Assembly: GCA_014379405.1 (NCBI GenBank)
Contig: JACMLU010000016.1
Coordinates: forward strand, 166,656 to 230,655
Reading direction: 5' to 3'
Source: Flavobacterium sp.
GTDB taxonomy: Bacteria; Bacteroidota; Bacteroidia; Flavobacteriales; Flavobacteriaceae
DNA: 64,000 nucleotides
Below, piece after piece: positions 34,846-45,850 of this stretch (position 1 is the stretch's first letter; each line of letters opens with the position of its first letter). The notes under the pieces are model-generated. The model ran no database searches. It had not been told where the DNA came from and was given only the letters and a program-made list of their open reading frames with translations. The translations under genes and the position numbers were made by a program.

Positions 34846-34971
34846 GCTCCGAAAAGTCTCCGAATTTGAGGGTGCTTTCGTCAGTCTGTGACTTACATAA
34901 AAGAAATAATCTAAAACAAAATCGGTTGAAAACCGAAAGTCACTACCTCAAAGTCGGAGACTTTGCGGAGC
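34846..34971. mobile_element. 126-bp MITE-like inverted-repeat element, copy 2
   Basis: Same length and orientation as copy 1. The right end 34946-34971 is identical to that of copy 1; the left end 34846-34871 carries two changes. Same internal hairpin TCGGTTGAAAACCGA and the word CATAAAAGAAATAATCTAAA. It overlaps nothing and lies 12 nt after rlmF. Confidence 0.8.
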
Positions 34972-34983
34972 ATAGAAAAACTA

Positions 34984-35976
34984 CTAAAAAGTAGCTTTTT
35001 CTGCTTCAAACTTCCAGTTCCTCTGTTGCGTTTCCGATTGAAAAGTCCAAGCCAAGATGCGGCTGGTTTTCTGGCCTTGTGCCATATCAATGGTTTTTAC
35101 TTCGACCACATTTACTTTGTTCAAGGTTTTGTATAAACTAGAAAGATTCTCTTTTTTAGAAACCAATGTCGTGAACCAAAGACATTGCATTGGGTATTTG
35201 GCACTTTCGAAAATCATTTGGGTTATGAATCCTAGTTCGCCACCTTCGCACCACAATTCGGCATTTTGCCCGCCAAAATTCAAGACAGGCTTTGTGGTTC
35301 TAATATTTTCTAGATTGTTGATTTTGCGAATCGATGATTTTGTGGCTTCTTCTTGGGAGTTATGAAATGGCGGATTGCAAATTGTGAGCGAAAATCGATC
35401 TTCGGGCGTGATGATGTTTTTGAAAATATAACGCGATTCAGTTTGTAATTGCAGACTGATGAAATCCATTAATCTTGGATTGTCTTCAATGATTTTTTTG
35501 CAGTTTTGAATAGCTTTTTCGTCAATTTCGGTTCCTACGAATGACCAACCGTAAACGGAATTTCCTAAAATTGGATAAATACAATTCGCACCAATACCAA
35601 TATCAAGTACTTGCACATTTTCGCCTTCGGGAATGATTCCATTGTTGTTGGAAGCCAACAAATCTGCGATGTAATGAATATAATCCACGCGACCGGGAAT
35701 GGGAGGACAAAGATAATTCTCTGGAATATCCCAATTTTGGATGTCGTAATCGGCAATCAGTAAGGCTTTGTTAAGTGCTTTTACGGCTTGAGGATTACTG
35801 AAATCTATGGTTTGCTTCGCCTGTTCGCTATCGCTTGAGTCAATTTTGTGTTCATTGACCGCTACAAAGTTTTTAAGTTCTGGACAAGCTGCAATTAATA
35901 CTTCAAAATTATATCCCAATCGATGTAGATTTCGGGGATGTAAATTGGTTTTTTCGATGATCGGTTTCAATTTCAT
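34984..35976 (-). CDS. rlmF: 23S rRNA (adenine1618-N6)-methyltransferase
   Basis: 330 residues. Family hallmarks are LHPRNLHRLGYNFEVLI at the N-terminus, FSNPQAVKALNKALL, LDIGIGANCIYPILG (SAM binding), TICNPPFHNS (NPPF catalytic) and GGELGFITQMI. The expected product methylates N6 of A1618 in 23S rRNA. Oddity: a ~13-residue stretch between FVAVNEH and TIDFSNP (KIDSSDSEQAKQ) is longer than I remember for the family, and it is encoded by a 30-bp sequence that occurs twice in the neighbouring intergenic regions. Confidence 0.92.
   Translation of the reverse strand: MKLKPIIEKTNLHPRNLHRLGYNFEVLIAACPELKNFVAVNEHKIDSSDSEQAKQTIDFSNPQAVKALNKALLIADYDIQNWDIPENYLCPPIPGRVDYIHYIADLLASNNNGIIPEGENVQVLDIGIGANCIYPILGNSVYGWSFVGTEIDEKAIQNCKKIIEDNPRLMDFISLQLQTESRYIFKNIITPEDRFSLTICNPPFHNSQEEATKSSIRKINNLENIRTTKPVLNFGGQNAELWCEGGELGFITQMIFESAKYPMQCLWFTTLVSKKENLSSLYKTLNKVNVVEVKTIDMAQGQKTSRILAWTFQSETQQRNWKFEAEKATF
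35814..35843. repeat. 30-bp dispersed repeat inside rlmF
   Basis: GCTTCGCCTGTTCGCTATCG on the plus strand, continuing to 35843, matches the intergenic copies at 36121-36150 and 36933-36962 with three changes in 30. It lies in frame and encodes the DSSDSEQAKQ insert of RlmF. Confidence 0.8.
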
Positions 35977-36120
35977 TTTCTTAATTTCGATGCAAAGATA
36001 GTTGTAAAAAATGAAACACTGATATAAGAGATTTTTGAATGTAGATTAACGAGTTCTGATTTCAGATTTAGGGTTGATAAATAAAAGATTTTTGATTTAT
36101 TTTTTTAGAACTTCTGCAAT

Positions 36121-36150
36121 GCTTCGCCAGTTCGCTATCGCTCGGGTCAA
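36121..36150. repeat. 30-bp dispersed repeat, intergenic copy
   Basis: GCTTCGCCAGTTCGCTATCG plus ten more bases. It lies between rlmF and the thiamine pyrophosphokinase gene. Together with its flanks it matches the copy at 36933-36962 over about 50 bases. Confidence 0.8.
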
Positions 36151-36177
36151 AAATCGTTACTCAAAAATCTGCAATCA

Positions 36178-36840
36178 TTAATCCCAGCATTCCATCAGCA
36201 ACAAATCGCCTTGGTCGTGTTCTATGACAACCATACCATCCTGTTTGACGTGATTGCTGCTTCCGGTTTTGTAGCCAATGGTTAAGCTGTCGTTTTCCAA
36301 TGGATAAAACAGGTTTTTGGAATGAATTCCAGTTACGTGTCCAATAGGAATCAAGGAAAGAGGCGTGTTGGCAGGATACCATTTTTCGAATTTTTTTGGC
36401 AATAAAAACACTTTTGAATGGTCGTCGAGTAACACGATTTTAATTAAATCCCTATAACGAGTGATGTTGGTTATATTGGTTATGGTATGATCAGCACGTT
36501 TTCCGGTTGCCCAAACCACGTTTACGGCCGGAATTTTTCTTTCTATAAGATAATCAAATGCTTTTTCTAAATCGGTTTTGTTTTGGTCTGGTGTGTGGAC
36601 AATTTCCAATGGATATTGTTTGTCTTTATAATAATTCGGATCAAATCCACGGTCGAAATCACCCAGCAAAACATCGACTTTTATTCCCAGTTCCAAAACG
36701 CGTTCCATTGCCGAATCCAAAACGATTACCAATGGTGACCATTCGAGTAATTGTCCTAATAATTCAGGATTACAGGACGCGCCGTTGGCAATGATTAAAG
36801 CAGGTTCTTGGTCATCGCGAACGATATGATGTGAAGACAT
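36178..36840 (-). CDS. Thiamine pyrophosphokinase
   Basis: 220 residues. Transfers pyrophosphate from ATP to thiamine, giving the cofactor used, for example, by the E1 enzyme in this window. The N-terminal ATP/Mg domain has IIANGASCN, VVLDSAMERVLELGIKVD and LLGDFDRGF (the GDFDS-like motif, here with Arg in place of Ser), plus NKTDLEKAFDYL (TDxxKA). The C-terminal beta-domain binds thiamine (SLIPIGHVTGIHSKNLFYPL). No TPP riboswitch is visible. The gene is flanked on both sides by copies of the 30-bp repeat. Confidence 0.88.
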   Translation of the reverse strand: MSSHHIVRDDQEPALIIANGASCNPELLGQLLEWSPLVIVLDSAMERVLELGIKVDVLLGDFDRGFDPNYYKDKQYPLEIVHTPDQNKTDLEKAFDYLIERKIPAVNVVWATGKRADHTITNITNITRYRDLIKIVLLDDHSKVFLLPKKFEKWYPANTPLSLIPIGHVTGIHSKNLFYPLENDSLTIGYKTGSSNHVKQDGMVVIEHDQGDLLLMECWD

Positions 36841-37132
36841 AGAGATTTTTGATTTTAGAGTACAGATTTCAGAATAAAGAGGATCGGATAGAGAATATAG
36901 ATTTTTTGTAAATGTATGTAAAAATCTGAAATGCTCCGCCAGTTCGCTATCGCTCGGGTCAAGAATCGCTAATCTTCAATCTTAGATCAATAACCCAGAT
37001 AGCAATGAAAAGCCCGGAGTGCAAAAAACTAATTTTTCTTGTCCTAAAAGAGCGACCAAAGGAAGTTCCTTTTAGGGCTTATAAAAATAGTTTTTTAAAC
37101 GAGGACTTGTAATGTATGGCTGGAATGGCTCC
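36841..37132. other. Intergenic region with repeats
   Basis: 292 nt without a gene. It holds the third copy of the 30-bp repeat (36933-36962) and a stem CCTAAAAG/CTTTTAGG (around 37043-37077) inside a G-rich segment that ends at 37130. I read the latter as another dispersed repeat, but only one copy is in the window. Confidence 0.45.
36933..36962. repeat. 30-bp dispersed repeat, intergenic copy
   Basis: GCTCCGCCAGTTCGCTATCG plus ten more bases, one base different from the copy at 36121 within the core. Same orientation as the other two. Confidence 0.8.
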
Positions 37133-37954
37133 TTATTGAATAACATAATCTCTAACATCGACTTCGCTTAAGGAGAAAAAACCTAATGCATAATTATTCA
37201 CATCGTTTTGATTGACAATATTGCCTCTAACGGTTGCTGGAGGAGTTTGAAATGGGCTTCCACCACCTGAACTATTTGAAATGGAAATAATTTTATTCAT
37301 ATAATTGTAATACAATTCAGAAACTCCGTAATGGGTAATGTTAATCTTAGTTCCTTGTTTTAAATCTTCATCACTAAATTGCCAAGATTTTAGATTTCCG
37401 TTGGTGAATTCATCTTTTAAAATACTATAACTTGGAGTTTTATAAATGTCTGGAAAGAATTTTACCAGGTAGAAATTTTTAGCCAACGGATCTTGGAATG
37501 AAACTTCGATTTCATAATCTTTTCCCGAAAAACCACCATTATTTTTTTGTGTAGTAGACAAAATTGGGGTCACGGATTGCATTGTTTCGGTTGCTGTGTA
37601 GGTTTCTCCTTTGTATACGACAGTTAAGATATAGGTTTCTCCAATTATGGGTTTGAAAACGGTACATTGGTATTCGCCTGTATTGGGAATTTCTGAAAAA
37701 ACGTAATTTATATTTTCGCTGTTTTTTATGGAAACAACGGCGCCGGATACTTTTGGAATTACATTACTGTAAAAATCAGTTGTGGTAGACAGAATTACTT
37801 TTTGGGACGAACCATCAGTTCCTTTTTGCCATTTGATAGTGGCGTCGATTACTAATTTGGGTTCAGACGTGCTCAAATCGATCTTGACAACTTCCTCGCA
37901 ACTCGCAAGAAAAAGTAGGGCTATGGTCAGGGAAATATAGTTGAAGATTTTCAT
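37133..37954 (-). CDS. DUF4249 outer-membrane lipoprotein
   Basis: 273 residues with lipobox LLFLASC. The mature protein is beta-rich and starts EEVVKIDLSTSEPKLVIDA, then VIPKVSGAVVSIKNSENINY, the Ig-like opening typical of DUF4249. In Bacteroidota these lipoproteins are encoded next to TonB receptors and are thought to help bind or hand over the ligand, like SusD for SusC. It begins 4 nt after the receptor gene, so it is the second gene of that operon. Confidence 0.85.
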   Translation of the reverse strand: MKIFNYISLTIALLFLASCEEVVKIDLSTSEPKLVIDATIKWQKGTDGSSQKVILSTTTDFYSNVIPKVSGAVVSIKNSENINYVFSEIPNTGEYQCTVFKPIIGETYILTVVYKGETYTATETMQSVTPILSTTQKNNGGFSGKDYEIEVSFQDPLAKNFYLVKFFPDIYKTPSYSILKDEFTNGNLKSWQFSDEDLKQGTKINITHYGVSELYYNYMNKIISISNSSGGGSPFQTPPATVRGNIVNQNDVNNYALGFFSLSEVDVRDYVIQ

Positions 37955-37958
37955 AATC

Positions 37959-40361
37959 TTAGAATTTGAAATTATAACTTACAGATGGAACCGCTCCAAA
38001 AATAGACAACTTAACTGCTTCGTTAACTCCAGATGTTTGGTTCTCTCTAAAGCTGATGGAAGCTGCGTTTTTTCGATTATAGATGTTGTAAATGCTGAAA
38101 ACCCATTCGCTTTGCCAGCCTTTTCTTTTGTCCGGTTTTGGCACATAAGTCGCCGAGAGGTCTAAATGGTGGTACAACGGCAGGTTGTTTGCGTTTCTGG
38201 CGCCATAACTTGGAACAGTGATTCCTTGGTATTGATATTGACCGTTTGGAAAAGTCACGGGTTGCCCGGATTGAAGGATGAAATTACCGCCCAAGGTCCA
38301 TTTTTGATTTAGGTTGTAGGTGGTTGTAATCGCCAAATTATGTAGTTTGTGGTAGCCGGATTTGTACCAATTCCCGTTATTAATACCCAATTCATTTGGA
38401 GTTCTGCCGGGAGTTTGTTGCTCTGAATTGGATAAAGTATAAGCAATCCAACCATTGAAATTTTCCTTGTTTTTTCGCAACATCAATTCTAAACCATAAG
38501 CTCTCAATTGTCCGTTGAGAATGACTTGTTCGATGGCATTGTTGGCAATTAAATCGGCACCATCAATATAATCGATTCGGTTTTTTACTTTTTTGTAGTA
38601 GCTTTCCACTTCCAAGGAATACATATCGTTTTTAAAATTTCGGAAGTATCCAACAGCGACTTGATCGGCAATTTGGGGTTTGATGTATTGGTCACTTGGT
38701 GTCCAAATGTCCAATGGAGTAGGTGATGCCGTGTTGGAAACCAACTGCAGGTACTGCACCATTCGATTATAACTCGCCTTTACCGAAGATTTTTCGTTTA
38801 AAACGTAAGAGGTTGAAAAACGGGGTTCCAGATTCGAAAAGGAAGTAATCACCTCATTATAACCGTAGGTTTTAAAACCAATTGGCACGCCTTTTTCGTA
38901 AATTTTGAGTTGATCATTGAAAGTTACCGCTTGATTGTCTTTGTATAAATTGACCGTTGAAGCTCCCAATCTGTAAAACATACTGTAGCGCAAACCATAC
39001 ATAAAAGATAATTTTTGTGTGGCTTGATGTTCTGCCTCTAGATAGAGTGAAGGTTCAAAGGCGTTTTTCTTGTCCAATTGATTGAAATTGATACTTGAAT
39101 TTTCGTCAATGGGTTTGATTGTTCCTGGGTTGAATTTGTAATAAATGGAATTTAGTCCATAGCTCAATTTGATTTTGTCGTTTAAATAGTATTTTAAATC
39201 GTATTTAAAATTGAAGTTTTTGATGCTCGATTGCCAATCAAAACCTACTGAAGAAAGTGTTAAACCGTAATAATAATCACTAAAAATAGCGGATAGATTC
39301 GAGAAATGTCTTTCTGAAAATAAATGATTCCATCTTATGTTGAAAGTGCTATTCCCGTAAGTATTTTCGAATTCCTTGCTGATATTGAAAAAATCCCTCC
39401 CAAAATAACTCGAAACATAAAGACTATTATTGTCGTTTAATTTGTAATTTAATTTGGCATTCAAATCATAAAAAGAAGCGGAATTATCGTTGTCGGTCAG
39501 CTTCAAGAACAAGTGCGCGTAAGAAGTTCTTCCTCCAATAAGGAACGAACCTTTGTCTTTCACTATTGGTCCTTCGGCTAATAAGCGACTGGAAATTAGG
39601 CCAATTCCACCATTCATATGAAACGAATTACTGTTGCCTTCTTTCTGGTAAATATCCAAAACCGAAGAAGCTCTTCCTCCATAATGTGCAGGAATACCTC
39701 CTTTGTATAATTTTAAATCCTTGATAGCATCGGGATTAAAAACCGAGAAAAAACCAAAAACGTGCGAAGAATTGAAAATGGTAGCTTCGTCCAATAAAAC
39801 CAAATTCTGGTCAGCACCACCACCGCGAACGTTAAAACCCGATTGGCCTTCGCCAGCATTCGTTACTCCAGGAAGCAGTAAAATGGATTTCAAAACATCG
39901 GTTTCGCCCAAAACTACTGGCATTTTTTTGATAGTTCCCATCGAGAGTTTGTTGACACTCATTTCGGGTGCTTTGATATTGGTACTTTTTTTATTGCTCG
40001 TCACTACAATTTCCTCCAATTGTTGTTCGCTGCTTACGAGCTTGAAACTTTTTTTGGTATTTTGAACCAATTGGATTTTTTCTTCCACATTTTGAAACCC
40101 CAAATAAGTAATTTGCAATGTATAGTTCCCTTTTGGCAGCGTTATCGAATAAAACCCATATTCATTGGTAGTTACTCCGGTTTTTAATTCTGGAATGGAA
40201 ACATTTACTCCAATCAAGGTTTCATTACTATTTTCATCTGTGATAGTTCCGCTGATCGTGAATTTTTGTTTTGTCGTTTCACTGGAGTTTGTGTCTTGGG
40301 AAAAAGAAGCTATTGTAGTTAGAAAAAACAGGAATATGGCAATAATTTTCTTTGAAATCAT
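37959..40361 (-). CDS. TonB-dependent outer-membrane receptor with carboxypeptidase-like N-terminal domain
   Basis: 800 residues. Signal MISKKIIAIFLFFLTTIA..., then a carboxypeptidase-D regulatory-like domain (about 25-110; FTISGTITDENSNETLIGVN), the plug (MPVVLGETDVLKSILLLPG..NVRGGGADQNLVLLDEATIF), and a long beta-barrel ending in SYNFKF. The frame extends to 40382, but the Met at 40361 starts the signal peptide. It would import a ligand across the outer membrane using TonB energy. Ligand unknown: no SusD, no polysaccharide lyase or glycosidase nearby. Confidence 0.92.
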   Translation of the reverse strand: MISKKIIAIFLFFLTTIASFSQDTNSSETTKQKFTISGTITDENSNETLIGVNVSIPELKTGVTTNEYGFYSITLPKGNYTLQITYLGFQNVEEKIQLVQNTKKSFKLVSSEQQLEEIVVTSNKKSTNIKAPEMSVNKLSMGTIKKMPVVLGETDVLKSILLLPGVTNAGEGQSGFNVRGGGADQNLVLLDEATIFNSSHVFGFFSVFNPDAIKDLKLYKGGIPAHYGGRASSVLDIYQKEGNSNSFHMNGGIGLISSRLLAEGPIVKDKGSFLIGGRTSYAHLFLKLTDNDNSASFYDLNAKLNYKLNDNNSLYVSSYFGRDFFNISKEFENTYGNSTFNIRWNHLFSERHFSNLSAIFSDYYYGLTLSSVGFDWQSSIKNFNFKYDLKYYLNDKIKLSYGLNSIYYKFNPGTIKPIDENSSINFNQLDKKNAFEPSLYLEAEHQATQKLSFMYGLRYSMFYRLGASTVNLYKDNQAVTFNDQLKIYEKGVPIGFKTYGYNEVITSFSNLEPRFSTSYVLNEKSSVKASYNRMVQYLQLVSNTASPTPLDIWTPSDQYIKPQIADQVAVGYFRNFKNDMYSLEVESYYKKVKNRIDYIDGADLIANNAIEQVILNGQLRAYGLELMLRKNKENFNGWIAYTLSNSEQQTPGRTPNELGINNGNWYKSGYHKLHNLAITTTYNLNQKWTLGGNFILQSGQPVTFPNGQYQYQGITVPSYGARNANNLPLYHHLDLSATYVPKPDKRKGWQSEWVFSIYNIYNRKNAASISFRENQTSGVNEAVKLSIFGAVPSVSYNFKF

Positions 40362-40440
40362 TTCTAAAATTTTGATATGCAAATTTCGTTAAGTTTGAAG
40401 CTATTTGTAGCTCAACAAACGTTAAAGTTGTGTAAAGATA

Positions 40441-40471
40441 AAAAAAAGACAACCGTTTTTAGTTGTCTTTT
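40441..40471 (-). terminator. Intrinsic terminator of the DUF1801 operon
   Basis: AAAAGACAAC/GTTGTCTTTT perfect 10-bp stem (40444-40453 with 40462-40471), followed on the minus strand by a T-run. It ends the operon of genes at 40482-42599. Confidence 0.85.
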
Positions 40472-40481
40472 AACTGAAAGT

Positions 40482-40850
40482 TTATTTGATTTTTTTTAAG
40501 TTTTCCTTGAGCCTAAAACTCACAATATCGGTTATTAAATCTAATGGTAAAGGTTTATTCAAAGGGAATTGAACCGAGCCTTTTCTTTGTTTGTAAATTG
40601 ATAATTTTTCCTTGAATTCCGAATGGCCAGTTGGTGTGGCATAAAAACCAATGTGATTTTTATAAGCCGCAAAATAGACTAATATACCGTGATATTTGAA
40701 AGCTGGCATATTATAGCTGATGACTTCTTCGGCTTTGGGAGCTGTTTTTTTAATGGTTTGTCGCATTTGTTCTAAAAGAACTTGAACTTCGGGTGTCTGA
40801 ATGGCAATGTATTCGTCAATATTTTTGAAAGTCGTCTTCAAAACAATCAT
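40482..40850 (-). CDS. DUF1801 (YdhG/YjbR-CyaY-like) protein
   Basis: 122 residues, small alpha/beta. YIAIQTPEVQVLLEQMRQTI, SYNMPAFKYHGILVYFAAY and GFYATPTGHSEFKEKL, with FPLNKPLPLDLI near the end, are the characteristic DUF1801 pattern. Members are sometimes called iron chaperones by fold alone; function is unproven. Last gene of a four-gene run with VOC and SRPBCC genes; the ATG lies 3 nt after the stop of the VOC gene. Confidence 0.85.
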   Translation of the reverse strand: MIVLKTTFKNIDEYIAIQTPEVQVLLEQMRQTIKKTAPKAEEVISYNMPAFKYHGILVYFAAYKNHIGFYATPTGHSEFKEKLSIYKQRKGSVQFPLNKPLPLDLITDIVSFRLKENLKKIK

Positions 40851-40853
40851 TTT

Positions 40854-41693
40854 TTAGGCATTCAACAAGGTTTCAATATCAAATTTTTTCATTTTCATAA
40901 AAGCCTGAACCACTCTTGGGGCTTTTTCTGGATTGGACATTAATTCGCTTAAAATGCTTGGAACAATTTGCCAAGAAACACCAAATCTATCCTTGAGCCA
41001 GCCACATTGGCTTTCTTCGCCACCTTCTGTCAATTTTGTCCAATACCCATCGATTTCCTCCTGGGTATCGCATTCCACAACTAACGAAACGCCTTCGTTA
41101 AACTGAAATTCGTGCCCGCCAAAACCATCCATTGCAGCAAATAATTCGTTTTGCAAAGTGAAATCACCAAATTTTAAGTTTCCTGCTTGTTGTGGTTCTC
41201 CGTCTTCATAAATTTCCAAACGATTGATTTCCGAATTTGGGAAAATGGATGTGTATTGTTTTATGGCTTCTTCAGCTCGACCGTATTGATGGCCAACAAA
41301 AAGCATACAAGGCATTATTTTTTGTCTGCCAATGGGTAATTCTCCGAGCATTAATTGCCAGGTCATTCCAAATTTATCCACAACCCAGCCGTATTTTTCG
41401 CTCCAAGGATATTGGTCTAATGGCATCATCGCTTTTCCGCCTTCGATAAGTTTATTCCATATAGTTTCGATTTCCTCCTCAGTTTCGCAAGTGACAAAAA
41501 GGGATATAGAAGGATTTATTTTGAACATTGGCCCTCCGTTTAAACCCATTATCAACTTACCTTCAATTTCAAAACGGACCACCATTTGGGTGTCGTCAAT
41601 TATTTTGGAATGATTGAAAATGGAACAATAAAAATCTGCTGCTGCTTTGGCATTACCGTCAAACCACAAGCAAGGATAAATGTTTTTTTTCAT
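40854..41693 (-). CDS. Two-domain VOC (PhnB/3-demethylubiquinone-like) protein
   Basis: 279 residues made of two PhnB-type halves: CLWFDGNAKAAADFYCSIF (1-125) and CMLFVGHQYGRAEEAIKQYT (about 133-270), each followed by GLNGGP- or AAMDGFGG-type strands. The second half keeps WQIVPSIL near its end. Vicinal-oxygen-chelate fold, probably metal dependent; substrate unknown. The frame extends to 41738, but the Met at 41693 begins the conserved domain. Spacing to the upstream VOC gene is 26 nt. Confidence 0.85.
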   Translation of the reverse strand: MKKNIYPCLWFDGNAKAAADFYCSIFNHSKIIDDTQMVVRFEIEGKLIMGLNGGPMFKINPSISLFVTCETEEEIETIWNKLIEGGKAMMPLDQYPWSEKYGWVVDKFGMTWQLMLGELPIGRQKIMPCMLFVGHQYGRAEEAIKQYTSIFPNSEINRLEIYEDGEPQQAGNLKFGDFTLQNELFAAMDGFGGHEFQFNEGVSLVVECDTQEEIDGYWTKLTEGGEESQCGWLKDRFGVSWQIVPSILSELMSNPEKAPRVVQAFMKMKKFDIETLLNA

Positions 41694-41719
41694 CTTTGTT
41701 GAATAAAAATTTAAATAAT

Positions 41720-42160
41720 CTATGTTGCATTGGCACAATTAAACGTCCACTGCACTCCAAATTTATCGGTGCAACTTCCGAAATAAGCACCCCAAAACAT
41801 ATCTTGCAATTCCATAGTTACAACTCCACCAGCAGACATTGCATTGAATAGTTTTTTTGTTTCGCTTTTGGTGTCTGGTTCCAAATTAATAAAACTATTA
41901 TTGCCAAAAATCACGTTAAAACCCATAGTTTCTGGGACATCCGACCCCATCAGAATATGTCCGCTAAGAATTTCCAATTCAACGTGCATTACTAGATTTT
42001 GGTCTTCTTCTGCCATTGGAGGCATCCCTTCTTGTGGAGGAATATCATTAAAACGAGCTATTCCATCGTTGCCAAATTCTCCGCCAAAAACAGATTTGTT
42101 GAAAAGAAATGCTTCTTCTGTATTTCCAGGAAAATTGAGATAGGTGCTTACTCGTGCCAT
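41720..42160 (-). CDS. VOC family protein (PhnB-like, single domain)
   Basis: 146 residues. YLNFPGNTEEAFLFNKSVFG, GIARFNDIPPQEGMPPMAE and FWGAYFGSCTDKFGVQWTFN follow the PhnB pattern. Metal-binding residues of the glyoxalase type are not all obvious. Likely paralogue of the following two-domain gene. Four nt after the SRPBCC gene stop, same operon. Confidence 0.85.
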   Translation of the reverse strand: MARVSTYLNFPGNTEEAFLFNKSVFGGEFGNDGIARFNDIPPQEGMPPMAEEDQNLVMHVELEILSGHILMGSDVPETMGFNVIFGNNSFINLEPDTKSETKKLFNAMSAGGVVTMELQDMFWGAYFGSCTDKFGVQWTFNCANAT

Positions 42161-42164
42161 AATT

Positions 42165-42599
42165 TTAAGCGTTTATGTTAATTGAACTTTCAATATAAGC
42201 TTTAAAATTATTTAAAATTGCTTGCCAGCCAAATTTTTGCAATTCCTTAGAATTCTCGTTTTCAGCTTCAAAAGTTTCTATAATTTTCACATCACCATCT
42301 TTAGGTAGAAAAAGGATAGTCACTGTTCTGTCGTCTAAAAGAGTATAACTAATTTTTTCATAGGTTAATATACTATCATAAAATCCAACTAAATCAAAAC
42401 CAAAACTACCGTCTTTGGCCTCCATTCTGGAAAGGAATTTACCTCCAATTCTTAAATCATTTTCGGCTCGTGTGGTATGCCAATCTTCTGATGCGTGATT
42501 CCATTTTGTGATGTGCTCGGGTGCTGTCCAAAATGCCCAAACTTTTTCGATTGGAGCATTTATAAGTGTTTCTACTTTGATGATTTTTATAGTGTTCAT
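42165..42599 (-). CDS. SRPBCC / AHSA1-domain protein
   Basis: 144 residues. VETLINAPIEKVWAFWTAPEHI then WNHASEDWHTT and DLRIGGKFLSRMEAKDG are the standard AHSA1/START-like opening, with a hydrophobic ligand pocket. Such genes often travel with VOC and DUF1801 genes, as here. First gene of the operon 42599 to 40482; no ligand or partner is known. Confidence 0.85.
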   Translation of the reverse strand: MNTIKIIKVETLINAPIEKVWAFWTAPEHITKWNHASEDWHTTRAENDLRIGGKFLSRMEAKDGSFGFDLVGFYDSILTYEKISYTLLDDRTVTILFLPKDGDVKIIETFEAENENSKELQKFGWQAILNNFKAYIESSININA

Positions 42600-42689
42600 T
42601 TTGAATGATTATATAAAGTTAATGTTTTGAATTAAAGTGTTTTATATTATAAATAGACTTCGGTTATTGATGTTTATAATATTCAAATA

Positions 42690-42722
42690 TAAAAAAAAAG
42701 ACGACCAAATGGTCGTCTTTTA
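42690..42722 (-). terminator. Intrinsic terminator of icd
   Basis: AAAAGACGACCA/TGGTCGTCTTTT 12-bp perfect stem with a 2-nt loop (42696-42707 with 42710-42721), followed by T on the minus strand. 27 nt past the icd stop. Confidence 0.88.
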
Positions 42723-42748
42723 ATACTATGAAATTGTTAAAATTTTAA

Positions 42749-45151
<2,403 letters not shown>

Positions 45152-45213
45152 CTAAGGTATTCAACCAAAAGAAGATATAAATTTTTTTATAACAAAAGGG
45201 CAATTTTTGTCCA

Positions 45214-45244
45214 AAAAAAAGTCCCGAAATTATCGGGACTTTTA
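45214..45244 (-). terminator. Intrinsic terminator of rplS
   Basis: AAAAGTCCCGA/TCGGGACTTTT 11-bp perfect stem (45217-45227 with 45233-45243), T-run on the minus strand, 19 nt past the rplS stop. Confidence 0.88.
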
Positions 45245-45262
45245 GGACAAGAAGCTATTTGA

Positions 45263-45613
45263 CTATCTTCTTTTATCTCTAATTTTGGCTTTTTTACCAG
45301 TAAGTTCTCTGAAGTAGAAAATTCTAGCTCTACGTACGTGACCTTTCTTGTTGATTTCAATTTTTTGCAAAGCTGGCAAGTTAACTGGGAAGATACGCTC
45401 TACACCAACTGAACCTGACATTTTACGAATAGTGAAAGTTTCTGTGTTTCCAGAACCTCTTCTTTGAATAACTACACCTTTAAAAAACTGTGTTCTTGTT
45501 TTTTCACCCTCTTTAATTTCGTAGAAAACTGTGATAGTATCACCAGCTCCGAAAACAGGGAAATCTTTTCTAGTTACAAATTCGTCTTGAACGAATTTCA
45601 TTAAATCTGCCAT
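45263..45613 (-). CDS. rplS: 50S ribosomal protein L19
   Basis: 116 residues, usual length. FGAGDTITVFYEIKEGEKTR, VVIQRRGSGNTETFTIRK, GVERIFPVNLP and HVRRARIFYFRELTGKKAKI are typical L19. It follows trmD but is separated from it by 237 nt, with its own promoter TTG (45716-45714) - 19 nt - TAATTTTG (45694-45687, minus strand). So the common trmD-rplS operon is split here. Confidence 0.97.
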   Translation of the reverse strand: MADLMKFVQDEFVTRKDFPVFGAGDTITVFYEIKEGEKTRTQFFKGVVIQRRGSGNTETFTIRKMSGSVGVERIFPVNLPALQKIEINKKGHVRRARIFYFRELTGKKAKIRDKRR

Positions 45614-45686
45614 TTTATTTTATATTTTATGGTTTTAAAAAGAGCAACATTCACGGATTTCGCCAGAGGTTGGTCTAATGAGGGCG

Positions 45687-45716
45687 CAAAATTACATCTT
45701 TTTTGGTAATTTACAA
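45687..45716 (-). promoter_or_regulatory. Promoter for rplS
   Basis: TTG, 19-nt spacer, TAATTTTG on the minus strand: one of the best matches to the Bacteroidota consensus in the window. Confidence 0.7.
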
Positions 45717-45728
45717 ACTTTATTTCGA

Positions 45729-45847
45729 AGAATTCAGTGTTCAGTTTTTAGTGTTCAGTTAGTACGCAATATTTAAATAGTAACTGACTACTATATCTCT
45801 TTTCTTTCCAATAAGACTGATCACTAAAAGCTGAACACTGACGACTC
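45729..45847. repeat. ACTGAACACTG-type repeat cluster between trmD and rplS
   Basis: Two direct AGTGTTCAGT words near 45735-45760 and an inverted CTGAACACTG near 45830-45841. They lie directly behind the trmD stop codon. Confidence 0.6.
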
Positions 45848-45850
45848 TAC

